A program made the position numbers and the translations under genes. Positions 7,168 to 16,328 of a stretch of 64,000 nt of DNA are shown one piece after another. Source of the stretch: Caryophanales bacterium (GTDB lineage: Bacteria > Bacillota > Bacilli > CAJFEE01); NCBI GenBank assembly GCA_029256085.1, contig JAQSYP010000001.1:768497-832496 (forward strand). Reading direction: 5' to 3'. The notes below the pieces were generated by a model. The model was not told the DNA's origin, searched no databases, and was given only the letters and a program-made list of their open reading frames with translations. The first letter of the stretch is position 1, and every line of letters begins with the position of its first letter.

Positions 7168-9855
7168 ATGGAAAAAAGTTTAAAGCAACAAACTCTAGAT
7201 AAGTTAATTTTTAATGATAAAGAGTATTCTTTTTATAATTTAAATAAATTAACGTCAAATGGTAAGTCTTTGATAAATACAATCCCTTATTCAAAAAGAG
7301 TGCTTATTGAGGACTTAATACGTAATATCGATGGTAAAGTAATAACAGATGAACATGTTTTTTCTCTTTTAGGACTAAATGAAAATAATGAAGGAGAAGT
7401 ACCATTTAAACCTTCGAGAGTTATTTTGCAAGATTTTACTGGGGTACCAACAATCGTGGATTTAGCAGCAATGCGTGATGCGATTGTAAAAAAAGGTGGA
7501 GACCCTAGCGTTATCAATCCTGAAATCCCAGTTGATTTAGTTATTGATCATTCCGTACAAGTTGATAATTATGGCACTGCAGACTCATTAATATTAAATG
7601 AGGAAAAAGAATACGAGAGAAACAGAGAACGATATGAGTTTCTTAAATGGGCACAAAATTCATTTGACAACTTTAAGGCAGTTCCACCAGCAACAGGAAT
7701 TGTACATCAAGTTAATTTAGAGTACCTAGCTCCAGTTGTAATGGAGAAGGAAGTTAACGGTATCAATCTTTTATATCCTGATTCTGTAGTAGGCACAGAT
7801 TCACATACTACAATGATAAATGGATTGGGAGTATTAGGTTGGGGTGTTGGGGGAATTGAAGCAGAAGCATGTATGCTTGGCGAGCCATCTTATTTTACAG
7901 TACCGGAAGTTATTGGCGTTAAACTAAACGGAGAATTAAATAAACTCGCTTCTGCAACTGATCTAGCTTTAACTGTAACAAATGTTCTAAGAAAAAGTGG
8001 TGTAGTTGGTAAATTTGTAGAATTTTACGGATCAGGATTAAATAGCTTAACACTTGCAGATAGAGCAACAATAGCTAATATGGCACCTGAATATGGTGCT
8101 ACATGTGGTTACTTCCCAATTGATAATGAAACACTTAATTACTTATTAAATACTGGCCGTAATGAAGAAAATGTAAAATTAATTAAAGAATATCTAAGCA
8201 AGTCAGGCTTATTTTATTCTGAAGTTAATAATCCAGAATACAATCAAGTAATTGAAATAGATTTGAATAACGTTGTTCCATCAGTTTCAGGGCCAAAGAG
8301 ACCACAAGATCTAATAACATTACCAGATGTTAAAGAGAAATTTAAAGGGTTACTAACTACCTCAATTTCAAATGGTGGTTACGGACTTTCAGATAATGAA
8401 GCAACAAAAAAGTATATAATTAACACAGAAAAAGATCAATATTCATTTGAAAACGGATCAATATTCTTAGCAGCAATTACAAGTTGTACAAATACATCAA
8501 ATCCTTATTTACTATTAGCTGCAGGTATGCTTGCTAAAAACGCAATTGAAAAAGGCTTAAGTATCCCTTCTTATGTAAAAACATCGTTAGCACCCGGTTC
8601 AAAGGTTGTTACAGAATACCTAAATAATTCTGGTCTACAAACATATCTTGATCAGCTAGGCTTTAATATTGTTGGTTATGGCTGTACAACGTGTATTGGA
8701 AATTCAGGTCCTTTAAATAATGTATTTGAAGAATTTTTATCAAACAATGATATTATTGGTACATCAATTTTATCTGGGAATAGAAATTTCGAAGGAAGAG
8801 TGCATCCTTTAATTAAAGCTAACTTCTTGGCCTCACCAGCATTAGTTGTAGCATATGCACTGGCAGGAAGAATTACTTTTGACTTTGATTCAGAGCCATT
8901 AGCAGTTAAAGAAGATGGAAGTAAGGTCTTTCTAAAAGATATCTATCCTTCATCTGAAGAGATATTTGCAGTACTAAACAAATATGTAAATAAAGAGTCA
9001 TTTAGTAAAGTTTATGAGTCAGTTTATTTAGGTAATGAAAATTGGAATAATATACCAACTTTAAAAAGCTCAATTTACAAGTGGGATGACAATTCAACTT
9101 ATATAAAAAATCCTCCATATTTTGACAATATGGACTCTGAAAATAAGCCGAATTTAACTAACCTAAGAGTGATTGGTCTTTTCGGAGACTCAGTAACAAC
9201 TGATCATATATCACCTGCAGGTAATATTAAAGAAGAATCCCCAGCTGGTTTTTATTTAAAATCATTAGGAGTTCCTAAAAATGAATTTAATTCTTATGGA
9301 TCTAGAAGAGGGAATCATGAGGTGATGATGAGAGGAACATTCGCTAATATAAGAATTAGAAATAAAATTGCGAATGGTAAGGAAGGTGGATATACTACTT
9401 TCTGGCCTAGACAAGAAGTAATGTCTGTATATGATGCAGCAATGGAATACGTAGAAAATGGAATTGGTACAATTATATTTGCTGGAAAAGACTATGGTAT
9501 GGGAAGTTCGCGTGATTGGGCTGCAAAAGGAACTAAACTTTTAGGAATAAGAGCAGTAGTTGCTGAGAGCTTTGAGAGAATCCATAGAAGTAACTTAGCG
9601 TTAATGGGTGTATTACCATTAGAGTTTACTAATGGTGAAAATGCAGATGCCCTTGGAATAGATGGTAGTGAACTTATCTCGATTAATATTCCAGAAAACA
9701 TAACTCCTAAACAAGTAGTAAGTGCATCAGCACAAAAAACTACAGGTGAAATAATTAAGTTTAATCTTGTTGTTAGGTTTGATAGTGATATCGAAATCGA
9801 TTTTTATAAGAACAATGGTATTTTACCATTTGTTGTAAAACAAAAATTGAATTAA
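7168..9855 (+). CDS. acnA: Aconitate hydratase (aconitase A)
   Basis: This 895-residue enzyme interconverts citrate and isocitrate in the TCA cycle, and in Bacillus (CitB) it also binds RNA when its cluster is lost. The [4Fe-4S] ligands are visible as C440 (SCTNTS), C506 and C509 (GCTTCIGN). The C-terminal swivel domain carries YGMGSSRDWAAKG. Length is close to the usual 900-910. The start has a GAGGTGATTAA RBS. It lies next to divergent sspP as in B. subtilis. Confidence 0.97.
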   Translation: MEKSLKQQTLDKLIFNDKEYSFYNLNKLTSNGKSLINTIPYSKRVLIEDLIRNIDGKVITDEHVFSLLGLNENNEGEVPFKPSRVILQDFTGVPTIVDLAAMRDAIVKKGGDPSVINPEIPVDLVIDHSVQVDNYGTADSLILNEEKEYERNRERYEFLKWAQNSFDNFKAVPPATGIVHQVNLEYLAPVVMEKEVNGINLLYPDSVVGTDSHTTMINGLGVLGWGVGGIEAEACMLGEPSYFTVPEVIGVKLNGELNKLASATDLALTVTNVLRKSGVVGKFVEFYGSGLNSLTLADRATIANMAPEYGATCGYFPIDNETLNYLLNTGRNEENVKLIKEYLSKSGLFYSEVNNPEYNQVIEIDLNNVVPSVSGPKRPQDLITLPDVKEKFKGLLTTSISNGGYGLSDNEATKKYIINTEKDQYSFENGSIFLAAITSCTNTSNPYLLLAAGMLAKNAIEKGLSIPSYVKTSLAPGSKVVTEYLNNSGLQTYLDQLGFNIVGYGCTTCIGNSGPLNNVFEEFLSNNDIIGTSILSGNRNFEGRVHPLIKANFLASPALVVAYALAGRITFDFDSEPLAVKEDGSKVFLKDIYPSSEEIFAVLNKYVNKESFSKVYESVYLGNENWNNIPTLKSSIYKWDDNSTYIKNPPYFDNMDSENKPNLTNLRVIGLFGDSVTTDHISPAGNIKEESPAGFYLKSLGVPKNEFNSYGSRRGNHEVMMRGTFANIRIRNKIANGKEGGYTTFWPRQEVMSVYDAAMEYVENGIGTIIFAGKDYGMGSSRDWAAKGTKLLGIRAVVAESFERIHRSNLALMGVLPLEFTNGENADALGIDGSELISINIPENITPKQVVSASAQKTTGEIIKFNLVVRFDSDIEIDFYKNNGILPFVVKQKLN

Positions 9856-9866
9856 ATATAAAGAAT

Positions 9867-9906
9867 AAGAGCAAGAGAATTTATGAATTCTTATGCTCTT
9901 TTTTCT
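9867..9906 (+). terminator. Terminator after acnA
   Basis: AAGAGCA pairs with TGCTCTT at the base of a longer imperfect stem, followed by a T run. Confidence 0.75.
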
Positions 9907-9996
9907 CTATTAACTATGAAGACAATTAATTTTAAAGTATAATATTTATCATAATTGGATAAAAATCGGTTTATATACATAGAGGAGCGTGTTTTG

Positions 9997-10548
9997 ATGT
10001 TTGACTGGAAGAAAGGAATTGTAATAGTTCTTATATTAGGTCTAGTAACATATGGTGCATGGGAAACTTATAAAACGTATTCAAATCAAAAAGATGGTAC
10101 AATAAATGAGCAAGTAAATACTTCTAATATTGGTTTAGAGCGAGGGAATATTGCACCAGATTTCGAGTTGCAAACCCTAACTGGTCAATCTGTTAAATTA
10201 TCAGATTTAAGAGGAAAAAAAGTTATTTTAAACTTTTGGGCAACGTGGTGTGGTCCATGTAAAGTAGAAATGCCCGAAATTCAGAAGTTTTATGAGAAAG
10301 TAGGTAACGATGTAACTATTTTAGCAATTAGTGTTGCCGAAAATCCTTCTGTAGTTACAAATTTTATTAATAACACGAACTATACGTTTCCTATACTGTT
10401 AGATCCGGCTCCAGTAGCTAGTAATACTTATAAAATTATATCCATACCTACAACATATTTTATTGATTCTAAAGGTGTAATTAGTGATACGATAGTTGGA
10501 ACAACAACTTATGATATGTTAAAAATAAAATATTCGAAATTGGATTAA
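9997..10548 (+). CDS. yneN: Membrane-anchored thioredoxin-like protein (YneN/ResA type)
   Basis: A 183-residue protein with one N-terminal membrane anchor (about residues 6-22) and an extracytoplasmic TlpA/ResA-type thioredoxin fold. The redox motif is W-C85-G-P-C88, preceded by LNFWATW. The cis-Pro region follows at IPTTYFID. I placed the start at the ATG 9997 because a GAGGAG RBS lies about 10 nt upstream; an in-frame ATG at 9955 has none. The aconitase-yneN order matches B. subtilis. The likely role is disulfide reduction or exchange outside the membrane, fed by CcdA, but the client is not known. Confidence 0.88.
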   Translation: MFDWKKGIVIVLILGLVTYGAWETYKTYSNQKDGTINEQVNTSNIGLERGNIAPDFELQTLTGQSVKLSDLRGKKVILNFWATWCGPCKVEMPEIQKFYEKVGNDVTILAISVAENPSVVTNFINNTNYTFPILLDPAPVASNTYKIISIPTTYFIDSKGVISDTIVGTTTYDMLKIKYSKLD

Positions 10549-10594
10549 AGTGGCTTGATTCCGAACATCAACCTTTATTTTCTTAATTCAAATT

Positions 10595-10638
10595 AAAGAC
10601 TTGGTAAGATTCTTTGGATTCTTCCCAAGTCTTTTTTT
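10595..10638 (+). terminator. Terminator after yneN
   Basis: AAAGACTTGG (10595-10604) pairs with CCAAGTCTTT (10625-10634), followed by Ts. Confidence 0.8.
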
Positions 10639-10716
10639 ATTTTCAAATTATCACAATTTATTATAATTTTTCAAAAAATGGGAATCATGAGTATTAACAA
10701 ATAATGAGGTGATATT

Positions 10717-10857
10717 GTGAGAAGAAACATGAGAAAGAACTTTGAACAGCTTATTAAAGAAAATAAACGTGAATTATTAAATAATAAAGAGGAAATTGAT
10801 CGTATCGAGGATAAAATTTTAGAAAGATTAATTTCTGCAAATAAAAAGGCACAATAA
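10717..10857 (+). CDS. FbpB-family small basic protein
   Basis: A 46-residue, Lys/Arg/Glu-rich protein opening MRRNMRKNFEQLIKENKREL. This pattern (basic start, F-E-x-L-x-x-E-N-K-x-x-L-L) is what I recognise from the Fur-regulated basic protein B family, helpers of the iron-sparing RNA response in B. subtilis. The GTG start has a GAGGTGAT RBS. I could not find a clear Fur box upstream, so iron control is only assumed from the family. The gene was too short for routine ORF detection. Confidence 0.7.
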   Translation: MRRNMRKNFEQLIKENKRELLNNKEEIDRIEDKILERLISANKKAQ

Positions 10858-10928
10858 ACAGTTACCATAAATTAACTGAATAATCCTTCCCCTTAATTCA
10901 AATCGTAATTGAGAGGAGGGATTTTTTT

Positions 10929-11066
10929 ATGGGTAATCCGAAGAAGAATAGTAAGAGTTATGTGCCTAATCATATTGGTACTCAAAGCCGAGAGGCAGGC
11001 GGAAATAAAGGTAAACAAATGCAAGATAAAACAGGAAAAGAACCTAAATATATTCATGGAACTTAA
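10929..11066 (+). CDS. sspN: Small acid-soluble spore protein N (SspN)
   Basis: A 45-residue protein starting [19 protein letters not shown], with [15 protein letters not shown] after it. It follows the SspN pattern of B. subtilis (MGNxKKN...HLGT...NKGEKMHDxSGxxP). The RBS GAGAGGAGGG is strong. In B. subtilis sspN and tlp form one forespore transcript, and here tlp starts 24 nt after the stop. It is a minor spore-core protein. Confidence 0.88.
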   Translation: MGNPKKNSKSYVPNHIGTQSREAGGNKGKQMQDKTGKEPKYIHGT

Positions 11067-11090
11067 TTATTAGGTAGGAGGTAAAAACTT

Positions 11091-11315
11091 ATGAATAATA
11101 AACCTAATCCAGATGATAGATCAGATAATGTTGAGAAGATACAAGAAATAATTGTAAATACTATCGATAATTATCACAAAGCAGAAGAATCATTGAAATT
11201 TGGAAGTGAAAAAGATATAAAAGATGTTAGGGAAAAAAATAAACGTCGTGAAGAAAGTATAAATTCGTTAAGAAGTGAAGTAAAAGAAGAGGCAGAATAT
11301 AATAAACATCATTAA
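11091..11315 (+). CDS. tlp: Small acid-soluble spore protein Tlp
   Basis: A 74-residue, highly charged and probably helical protein. The opening KPNPDDRSDNVEKIQ and the EKNKRREESI segment are typical of Tlp, a forespore-expressed spore protein. It has a TAGGAGG RBS and sits directly after sspN, as in B. subtilis. A bidirectional hairpin ends the unit. Confidence 0.92.
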   Translation: MNNKPNPDDRSDNVEKIQEIIVNTIDNYHKAEESLKFGSEKDIKDVREKNKRREESINSLRSEVKEEAEYNKHH

Positions 11316-11352
11316 AAAGTATAGGCTGCCATCTTCTGGCAGCCTATTACGT
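11314..11352. terminator. Bidirectional terminator between tlp and sleL
   Basis: ATAGGCTGCCA (11321-11331) pairs with TGGCAGCCTAT (11337-11347); A and T tracts flank both sides, serving the two convergent genes. Confidence 0.8.
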
Positions 11353-11355
11353 ATA

Positions 11356-12639
11356 TTATAATTTGGTAATCCTGAAATTGTCAGTCAGTAATAACCAGTT
11401 TTGTGGGAATGGCAATCCTAATTTCCAATAAGCAATTCCTCTTAATTTAAGTTCACGAAGTAAATCAAATTTTGCTTTAATAGATCTAGCATCCTCAAAC
11501 CACACCTCATGATTTACTCCATTTGGTGTTCTGTATTTAAAGAAAGGAGCTTGTGATCTATTGTCATATTGGATATTAACGCCTTGTCTAGCAGCAAGTT
11601 CAACAGCACCTTTTGCACTAACTGCTTTAGCAGGTGGTCCTCCTTGTTTAAAAGGTAGAGTCCAGTCAAAGCCGTATAAGTTTTGACCCATCATTATTTT
11701 CGAAGCAGGAATTTCAGTTATTGCATACTCTAATACCTGTCTCACTGGGCCAATTGGAGATACGGCCATTGGTGGCCCTCCTTGCCAACCCCAATCGTAT
11801 GTCATTATAACTACATAATCAGCAATTCTACCGTGTGCTGCGTAATCATGGGCAGTATATGTTTGGCCAGTTTGATTTGCACTAGTCTTAGGAACGAGAG
11901 TTGTACTTAAGATATAACCTTCAGGAAGTCTGCTTCTAACATTTTCAAGGAACCTATTGTATGGCTGACGGTCTTTAGGATATATATTTTCAAAATCGAA
12001 ATGAATATCTCTAAAGCCTTGACGCCTAGCAATATCAAATATATTATTTATTAGTTTATTTTGTACTGTAGGATTGTTGAAAATTATAGAAGCTAAATCA
12101 GGGCTAAAATTTCCGTTTTCAATATTATTTACGACTAGCATACTTACAACGTTGTTATCTTTTGCAATATCTAAAATTGGATTTAGGGGAGGGGCCTTAA
12201 GAGTACCATCTCTTTTAGCTTCAAAACCAAAAGGAGCAACATAAGTCAGGTTTCTTGCATTATTTCTAAAATCTGATATTACAGCATTATTATATTGCGG
12301 AGCTGTTGGTTGAACATAACCTAGCGTTTCCTTAGGAACTTTCCTAGGTGCGGGTAGATAAATCCTCTGACCTACTTGTAATTGTGTTTCTGGGCTAATA
12401 TTATTGACTCTTGCTAGCTCTTGCACCGTTAAACCATTATTAGTTGCTATCTTATACAAAGAGTCTCCAGACCTAACTGTATAAAAACTACCCACGACAG
12501 GAATTACTAATGCTTGACCAGTAACTAACCTAGAGTTCGGTGCGAGATCATTTGCATTTACGACTTCTTCGACACTTACGTTATATCTTTGAGCAATGGT
12601 AAAGACGGTTTCGTTTGGTTGTACAACATGGATTTGCAT
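11356..12639 (-). CDS. sleL: Spore cortex N-acetylglucosaminidase SleL (YaaH): 2 LysM + GH18
   Basis: This 427-residue protein is the same length as B. subtilis YaaH/SleL. Two LysM peptidoglycan-binding domains (about 2-46 and 51-94) precede a glycoside hydrolase 18 barrel. The catalytic DxxDxDxE-type segment reads RDIHFDFEN, with the acid Glu near residue 217. There is no signal peptide, which fits delivery to the spore from the mother cell. SleL degrades cortex fragments during germination. The RBS is GAGAGGTGATAA. It stands alone between tlp and the HesB gene and breaks the B. subtilis order here. Confidence 0.93.
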   Translation of the reverse strand: MQIHVVQPNETVFTIAQRYNVSVEEVVNANDLAPNSRLVTGQALVIPVVGSFYTVRSGDSLYKIATNNGLTVQELARVNNISPETQLQVGQRIYLPAPRKVPKETLGYVQPTAPQYNNAVISDFRNNARNLTYVAPFGFEAKRDGTLKAPPLNPILDIAKDNNVVSMLVVNNIENGNFSPDLASIIFNNPTVQNKLINNIFDIARRQGFRDIHFDFENIYPKDRQPYNRFLENVRSRLPEGYILSTTLVPKTSANQTGQTYTAHDYAAHGRIADYVVIMTYDWGWQGGPPMAVSPIGPVRQVLEYAITEIPASKIMMGQNLYGFDWTLPFKQGGPPAKAVSAKGAVELAARQGVNIQYDNRSQAPFFKYRTPNGVNHEVWFEDARSIKAKFDLLRELKLRGIAYWKLGLPFPQNWLLLTDNFRITKL

Positions 12640-12706
12640 TTTATCACCTCTCTAAATAATATGCATCGATGTATTCTATTATCTAAAAATTAAATTTATG
12701 CAAAAG

Positions 12707-12737
12707 TTAACACATTTACCTAAGAATAATATATAAT
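12707..12737 (+). promoter_or_regulatory. Possible sigma-A promoter of the HesB-like selenoprotein gene
   Basis: TTAACA at 12707-12712 is followed at 17 nt by TATATA and at 19 nt by TATAAT. The region is very AT-rich, so chance matches are likely. Confidence 0.35.
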
Positions 12738-12777
12738 ATATACGTATAGGGGTATAATTTTATAAGGAGGAATTCAA

Positions 12778-13065
12778 ATGTTTAATTTATCAAAATCAGC
12801 ACAAACACAAATATTAAATGAATTAAAAAAGCTTGATGTAGATCCAATTAATGTATTTGTTAGAGTATCAATGGCAGTAGGTTGAGGGGGACCACAAATT
12901 CGCTTAGCTCTGGAAGAGCAAGCTTCATCTACAGATAATGTCTACCAACTTGAGGATATGAACATTATTATCGACCAAAGACAGTCGCAATATTTTACAA
13001 ATGCACGTTTGGATTACGTTGACGGCTTTATGGGAACCGGAAAATTTAAATTAGTAAATAGTTAA
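12778..13065 (+). CDS. HesB-like selenoprotein (Sec at codon 36)
   Basis: The gene has a strong AAGGAGG RBS, an ATG at 12778 and 95 sense codons to a TAA at 13063. One in-frame TGA at 12883-12885 (codon 36) sits in the motif SMAVG-U-GGPQIRLAL. That is the position of the conserved Cys in HesB/IscA-like proteins (CGGP), and a HesB-like selenoprotein family of this type is known. Both sides of the TGA are clearly coding, and a hairpin follows the UGA (separate entry). The family is related to iron-sulfur scaffold or carrier proteins but lacks the C-terminal CxC pair of IscA, so the function is unsettled. Standard gene callers miss it. In B. subtilis the HesB-family gene yneR lies at this place, just before plsY. 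Confidence 0.93.
12902..12923 (+). promoter_or_regulatory. Candidate SECIS hairpin in the HesB-like gene
   Basis: GCTT and GCTCT (with one bulged A) pair with AGAGC and AAGC around a GGA loop at 12912-12914. The loop is 27 nt after the UGA, and a G opens it, both as expected for bacterial SECIS elements. Folding was judged by eye. Confidence 0.65.
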
Positions 13066-13092
13066 AACCCCCATAATGGGGGTTTTAATTTT
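13064..13092. terminator. Bidirectional terminator between the HesB-like gene and plsY
   Basis: AAAACCCCC pairs with GGGGGTTTT around a 5-nt ATAAT loop, overlapping the HesB stop codon and touching the plsY stop. Confidence 0.85.
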
Positions 13093-13676
13093 TACATCCA
13101 TTTTATTTTAGGTTCTGTTTTATCTAATATACGTTTTATATTTTGACGGTGTTTAAATATTAAAAGTGCAGCAAGAATAGATATAATAATTGTGAATACA
13201 ATATCATTCATGAGAAGTGAAGCAATTACAGCTACTATTGCAGCGACAATAGAAGCAAGAGAAACATACTTAGTAAGTTTAAGTAGTGCAAAAAATAAAG
13301 CAGCTAAACTAAACAATAAGATATAATTATAGAACAGAAGTACTCCAGCTGAAGTCGCAACAGCTTTACCACCTTTAAACTTTGCAAATAGAGGATAAAC
13401 GTGTCCTACAACGGCAAAACAACCTATAATTAATACATGTACATCAACATTAAATATAATCGGGAGTGAAGCTGCCAAAGTTCCTTTTAGAATATCACCA
13501 ATTGTCACAGAAAAACCGGCCTTTTTACCTAAAACCCTAAAAGTATTTGTACCACCCAGATTACCACTACCTAGGGTTCTAATATCAGTTTTGTAAAAGA
13601 TTTTACCAATTAATAAAGCGAACGGAATAGATCCGATAATATAAGCTGTTAATGCTAATAAAATTATGTTAATCAT
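13092..13676 (-). CDS. plsY: Acyl-phosphate:glycerol-3-phosphate acyltransferase PlsY
   Basis: A 194-residue integral membrane enzyme that makes lysophosphatidic acid from acyl-phosphate and glycerol-3-phosphate, the first acylation of phospholipid synthesis. The family motifs are visible: [11 protein letters not shown], the [15 protein letters not shown] loop (about 36-50), the [21 protein letters not shown] segment and KHRQNIKRI near the end. It is convergent to the HesB gene and divergent from the CoA-binding protein gene, as B. subtilis plsY (yneS) lies next to yneT. Confidence 0.96.
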   Translation of the reverse strand: MINIILLALTAYIIGSIPFALLIGKIFYKTDIRTLGSGNLGGTNTFRVLGKKAGFSVTIGDILKGTLAASLPIIFNVDVHVLIIGCFAVVGHVYPLFAKFKGGKAVATSAGVLLFYNYILLFSLAALFFALLKLTKYVSLASIVAAIVAVIASLLMNDIVFTIIISILAALLIFKHRQNIKRILDKTEPKIKWM

Positions 13677-13763
13677 TTATGTTGCCCCTTCAAAAAAATT
13701 AAATATATAAATTATCTTAAATACTATCAGATTTTATTTTATATCGTGAATGGAGGAAATACA

Positions 13764-14180
13764 ATGCAAAACCCTACAAGAGAAGAAATAAAAAATATAT
13801 TGGATACTGCTAAAATAATTGCTGTGTATGGCATGTCACCAGACTCATCAAAGGCTTCATACTATGTTTCAAAAGTAATGAAGGACAATGGGTACAGAAT
13901 AATACCAGTTAATTCTATTTCAAATGTTAGTGAAATACTAGGAGAGAAAGTTTATAAACACCTTAATGAAATTCCATTTAAGGTTGATATAGTCAATGTT
14001 TATAGACGCTCAGAACACCTATTGGAAGTTGCAAAAGAGTTTTTAACAATTGATTGCAATGTTTTCTGGGCACAACTAGGTTTATTGAATGATGATGCAT
14101 ACGAATTGTTGAAAGAAAATAATAAAATAGTTGTAATGGACCGCTGTATAAAAGTAGAACACTCATTGACAAAATCATAA
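13764..14180 (+). CDS. yneT: CoA-binding protein (YneT-like)
   Basis: A 138-residue Rossmann-like protein with AVYGMSPDSSKASYYVSKVMKDNGYRIIPVN at the start and VDIVNVYRRSEH in the middle, characteristic of the CoA_binding_2 family. The start at 13764 has a TGGAGG RBS; the upstream in-frame ATG at 13746 overlaps it. It matches B. subtilis YneT in length and in position between plsY and parE. Ligand binding is inferred from the family, and no enzymatic role is known to me. Confidence 0.88.
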   Translation: MQNPTREEIKNILDTAKIIAVYGMSPDSSKASYYVSKVMKDNGYRIIPVNSISNVSEILGEKVYKHLNEIPFKVDIVNVYRRSEHLLEVAKEFLTIDCNVFWAQLGLLNDDAYELLKENNKIVVMDRCIKVEHSLTKS

Positions 14181-14360
14181 AATATGTGGAATATTAAGTA
14201 ATATATTCATTATTAATTTTTAATCCTTGTATAATACAGGGATTTTTAATTTGTTATAGAATGTTATTTAATAGCTTCTTATAAGCAAAAGGACAAGCAA
14301 ATCCACATTGAAGTGGAAGATAGTTCTTTTTTTAAGAGTGAAAGGAGCATTATTTCAGAT

Positions 14361-16328
14361 ATGATGCAACGAATGGAATATAACGAAGATGCTATACAAG
14401 TGCTAGAAGGTTTAGAAGCCGTACGTAAGCGTCCTGGTATGTATATTGGTAGTACAGATGCACGAGGATTACATCACTTAGTATATGAAATTGTAGATAA
14501 CTCAGTTGATGAAGTTTTGGCGGGATTTGGAAGACTTATTAAAGTTACAATACATAAGAACGGAAGTTTATCTGTTGAAGATGAAGGCCGTGGGATGCCT
14601 ACTGGATTACACAAATTAGGTAAGCCAACACCTGAGGTTATTTTTACTGTTTTACATGCAGGGGGTAAGTTTGGGCAAGGTGGATATAAAACTAGTGGGG
14701 GATTACATGGAGTAGGCGCTTCAGTTGTTAATGCGCTATCAACTTGGTTAGAAGTAACTATTTATCGGGATGGAAACATTTATCTTCAACGTTTTGAAAA
14801 TGGTGGAATCCCCGTTTCAACTCTAGAAGTAGTAGGAACCACTAGAAAAACAGGTACAAAAGTAACATTCATGCCTGATCCAACAATATTTTCAACTACT
14901 ACTTTTAATTATGATACTTTAGTTGAAAGACTAAGAGAATCTGCATTTCTTTTAAAAGGACTGAAAGTTGAAATAGTTGATGAAAGAACAAGCGAAAAAG
15001 AAGAATTCAGATATGATAATGGAATCACAGCCTTTGTGGAATATTTAAATGAAGATAAAGATACACTTCACTCTGTTGTATATTTTGAAGGAAACACAAA
15101 TGAAATAGAAGTTGAGTTCGCATTCCAATTTAACGATGCTTACTCAGAAAATATACTTTCGTTTGTAAATAATGTTCGTACAAAAGACGGTGGGACACAT
15201 GAAGTTGGAGCTAAAACAGCTCTAACAAGGATATTTAATGAATATGCGAGAAAAACCGGTGCCTTAAAAGAGAAGGATAAAAACCTTGATGGAAATGATT
15301 TAAGAGAAGGTATTTCAGCAATTATCTCAATACGTGTTCCTGAACATCTTTTACAATTTGAAGGTCAAACAAAAAGTAAATTAGGTACTAATGAAGCTAG
15401 ATCTGGGGTGGATAGTATCATTTCAGAAAAGTTAGCTTATTTCTTAGAAGAGAACCCTGATATTGCATCAATGCTTTTAAAGAAGGCGATAAGAGCATTT
15501 CAAGCCCGTGAAGCTGCACGTAAGGCGCGTGAAGAGGCAAGAAGCGGTAAGAAAAAGAAAAAGAATGATACTATACTTTCTGGTAAGTTAACTCCTGCAC
15601 AGTCCAAGAACCCACTTAAGAATGAACTTTATTTAGTAGAGGGTGATTCTGCAGGTGGGTCAGCAAAACAAGGTCGAGATCGAAAGTTTCAGGCGATATT
15701 GCCGCTAAGAGGTAAAGTAATTAACACTGAAAAAGCTAAAATTGCTGAAATTTTAAAAAATGAAGAAATAAGTACGATCATTCACACTATAGGTGCTGGT
15801 GTTGGTTCTGATTTTGATGTTGAAGACTGTAATTACGATAAAGTAATTATTATGACCGATGCTGATACTGATGGTGCTCACATACAAGTTTTACTTCTGA
15901 CATTCTTTTATAAATATATGCGCCCGCTAATTGAGGCTGGAAAAGTATATATTGCAATGCCGCCTTTATATAAAGTTAGTAAAGGGGTAGGAAAGAAGGA
16001 AGTTATTGAATATGCATGGTCTGAAAAGGATTTAAAAGAAGCGATAAAAAAAGTTGGAAAAGGATATACTATCCAACGTTATAAGGGACTTGGAGAAATG
16101 AATGCTGACCAGTTATGGGATACTACCATGAATCCAGAAACCCGTACCCTTATTAGAATTTTAATAGACGATATTGCAAGAGCAGAACGCCGAGTTACTA
16201 CACTTATGGGTGATAAAGTTGAACCTAGAAGAAAATGGATAGAGCATAATGTTGCTTTTGGATTAGACGAAGAGACCACATTAATTAGTGATGAAAACTA
16301 TGAAACAAAACAGGAGGAAGTAGAATGA
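14361..16328 (+). CDS. parE: DNA topoisomerase IV subunit B (ParE)
   Basis: The ATPase subunit of topoisomerase IV, which decatenates daughter chromosomes. The GHKL ATP site ([32 protein letters not shown]), the transducer and the TOPRIM domain ([36 protein letters not shown]) are all present. I start at the ATG 14361, giving 655 residues as in B. subtilis. An AAAGGAG element lies 13 nt upstream and a second ATG follows at 14364. The longer frame from 14313 adds residues not seen in the family. It shares an ATGA overlap with parC. Confidence 0.97.
   Translation: MMQRMEYNEDAIQVLEGLEAVRKRPGMYIGSTDARGLHHLVYEIVDNSVDEVLAGFGRLIKVTIHKNGSLSVEDEGRGMPTGLHKLGKPTPEVIFTVLHAGGKFGQGGYKTSGGLHGVGASVVNALSTWLEVTIYRDGNIYLQRFENGGIPVSTLEVVGTTRKTGTKVTFMPDPTIFSTTTFNYDTLVERLRESAFLLKGLKVEIVDERTSEKEEFRYDNGITAFVEYLNEDKDTLHSVVYFEGNTNEIEVEFAFQFNDAYSENILSFVNNVRTKDGGTHEVGAKTALTRIFNEYARKTGALKEKDKNLDGNDLREGISAIISIRVPEHLLQFEGQTKSKLGTNEARSGVDSIISEKLAYFLEENPDIASMLLKKAIRAFQAREAARKAREEARSGKKKKKNDTILSGKLTPAQSKNPLKNELYLVEGDSAGGSAKQGRDRKFQAILPLRGKVINTEKAKIAEILKNEEISTIIHTIGAGVGSDFDVEDCNYDKVIIMTDADTDGAHIQVLLLTFFYKYMRPLIEAGKVYIAMPPLYKVSKGVGKKEVIEYAWSEKDLKEAIKKVGKGYTIQRYKGLGEMNADQLWDTTMNPETRTLIRILIDDIARAERRVTTLMGDKVEPRRKWIEHNVAFGLDEETTLISDENYETKQEEVE

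Noticed and set aside
10549-10716. Fur box controlling the FbpB-like gene
   Set aside because: The AT-rich sequence has scattered TAAT/ATTA but no convincing 7-1-7 or 19-bp palindrome.
12778-13065. HesB-like gene as a pseudogene with a nonsense mutation
   Set aside because: The TGA lies exactly at the conserved Cys position of the family, both sides are well conserved, a hairpin follows, and selD with its own UGA is present.
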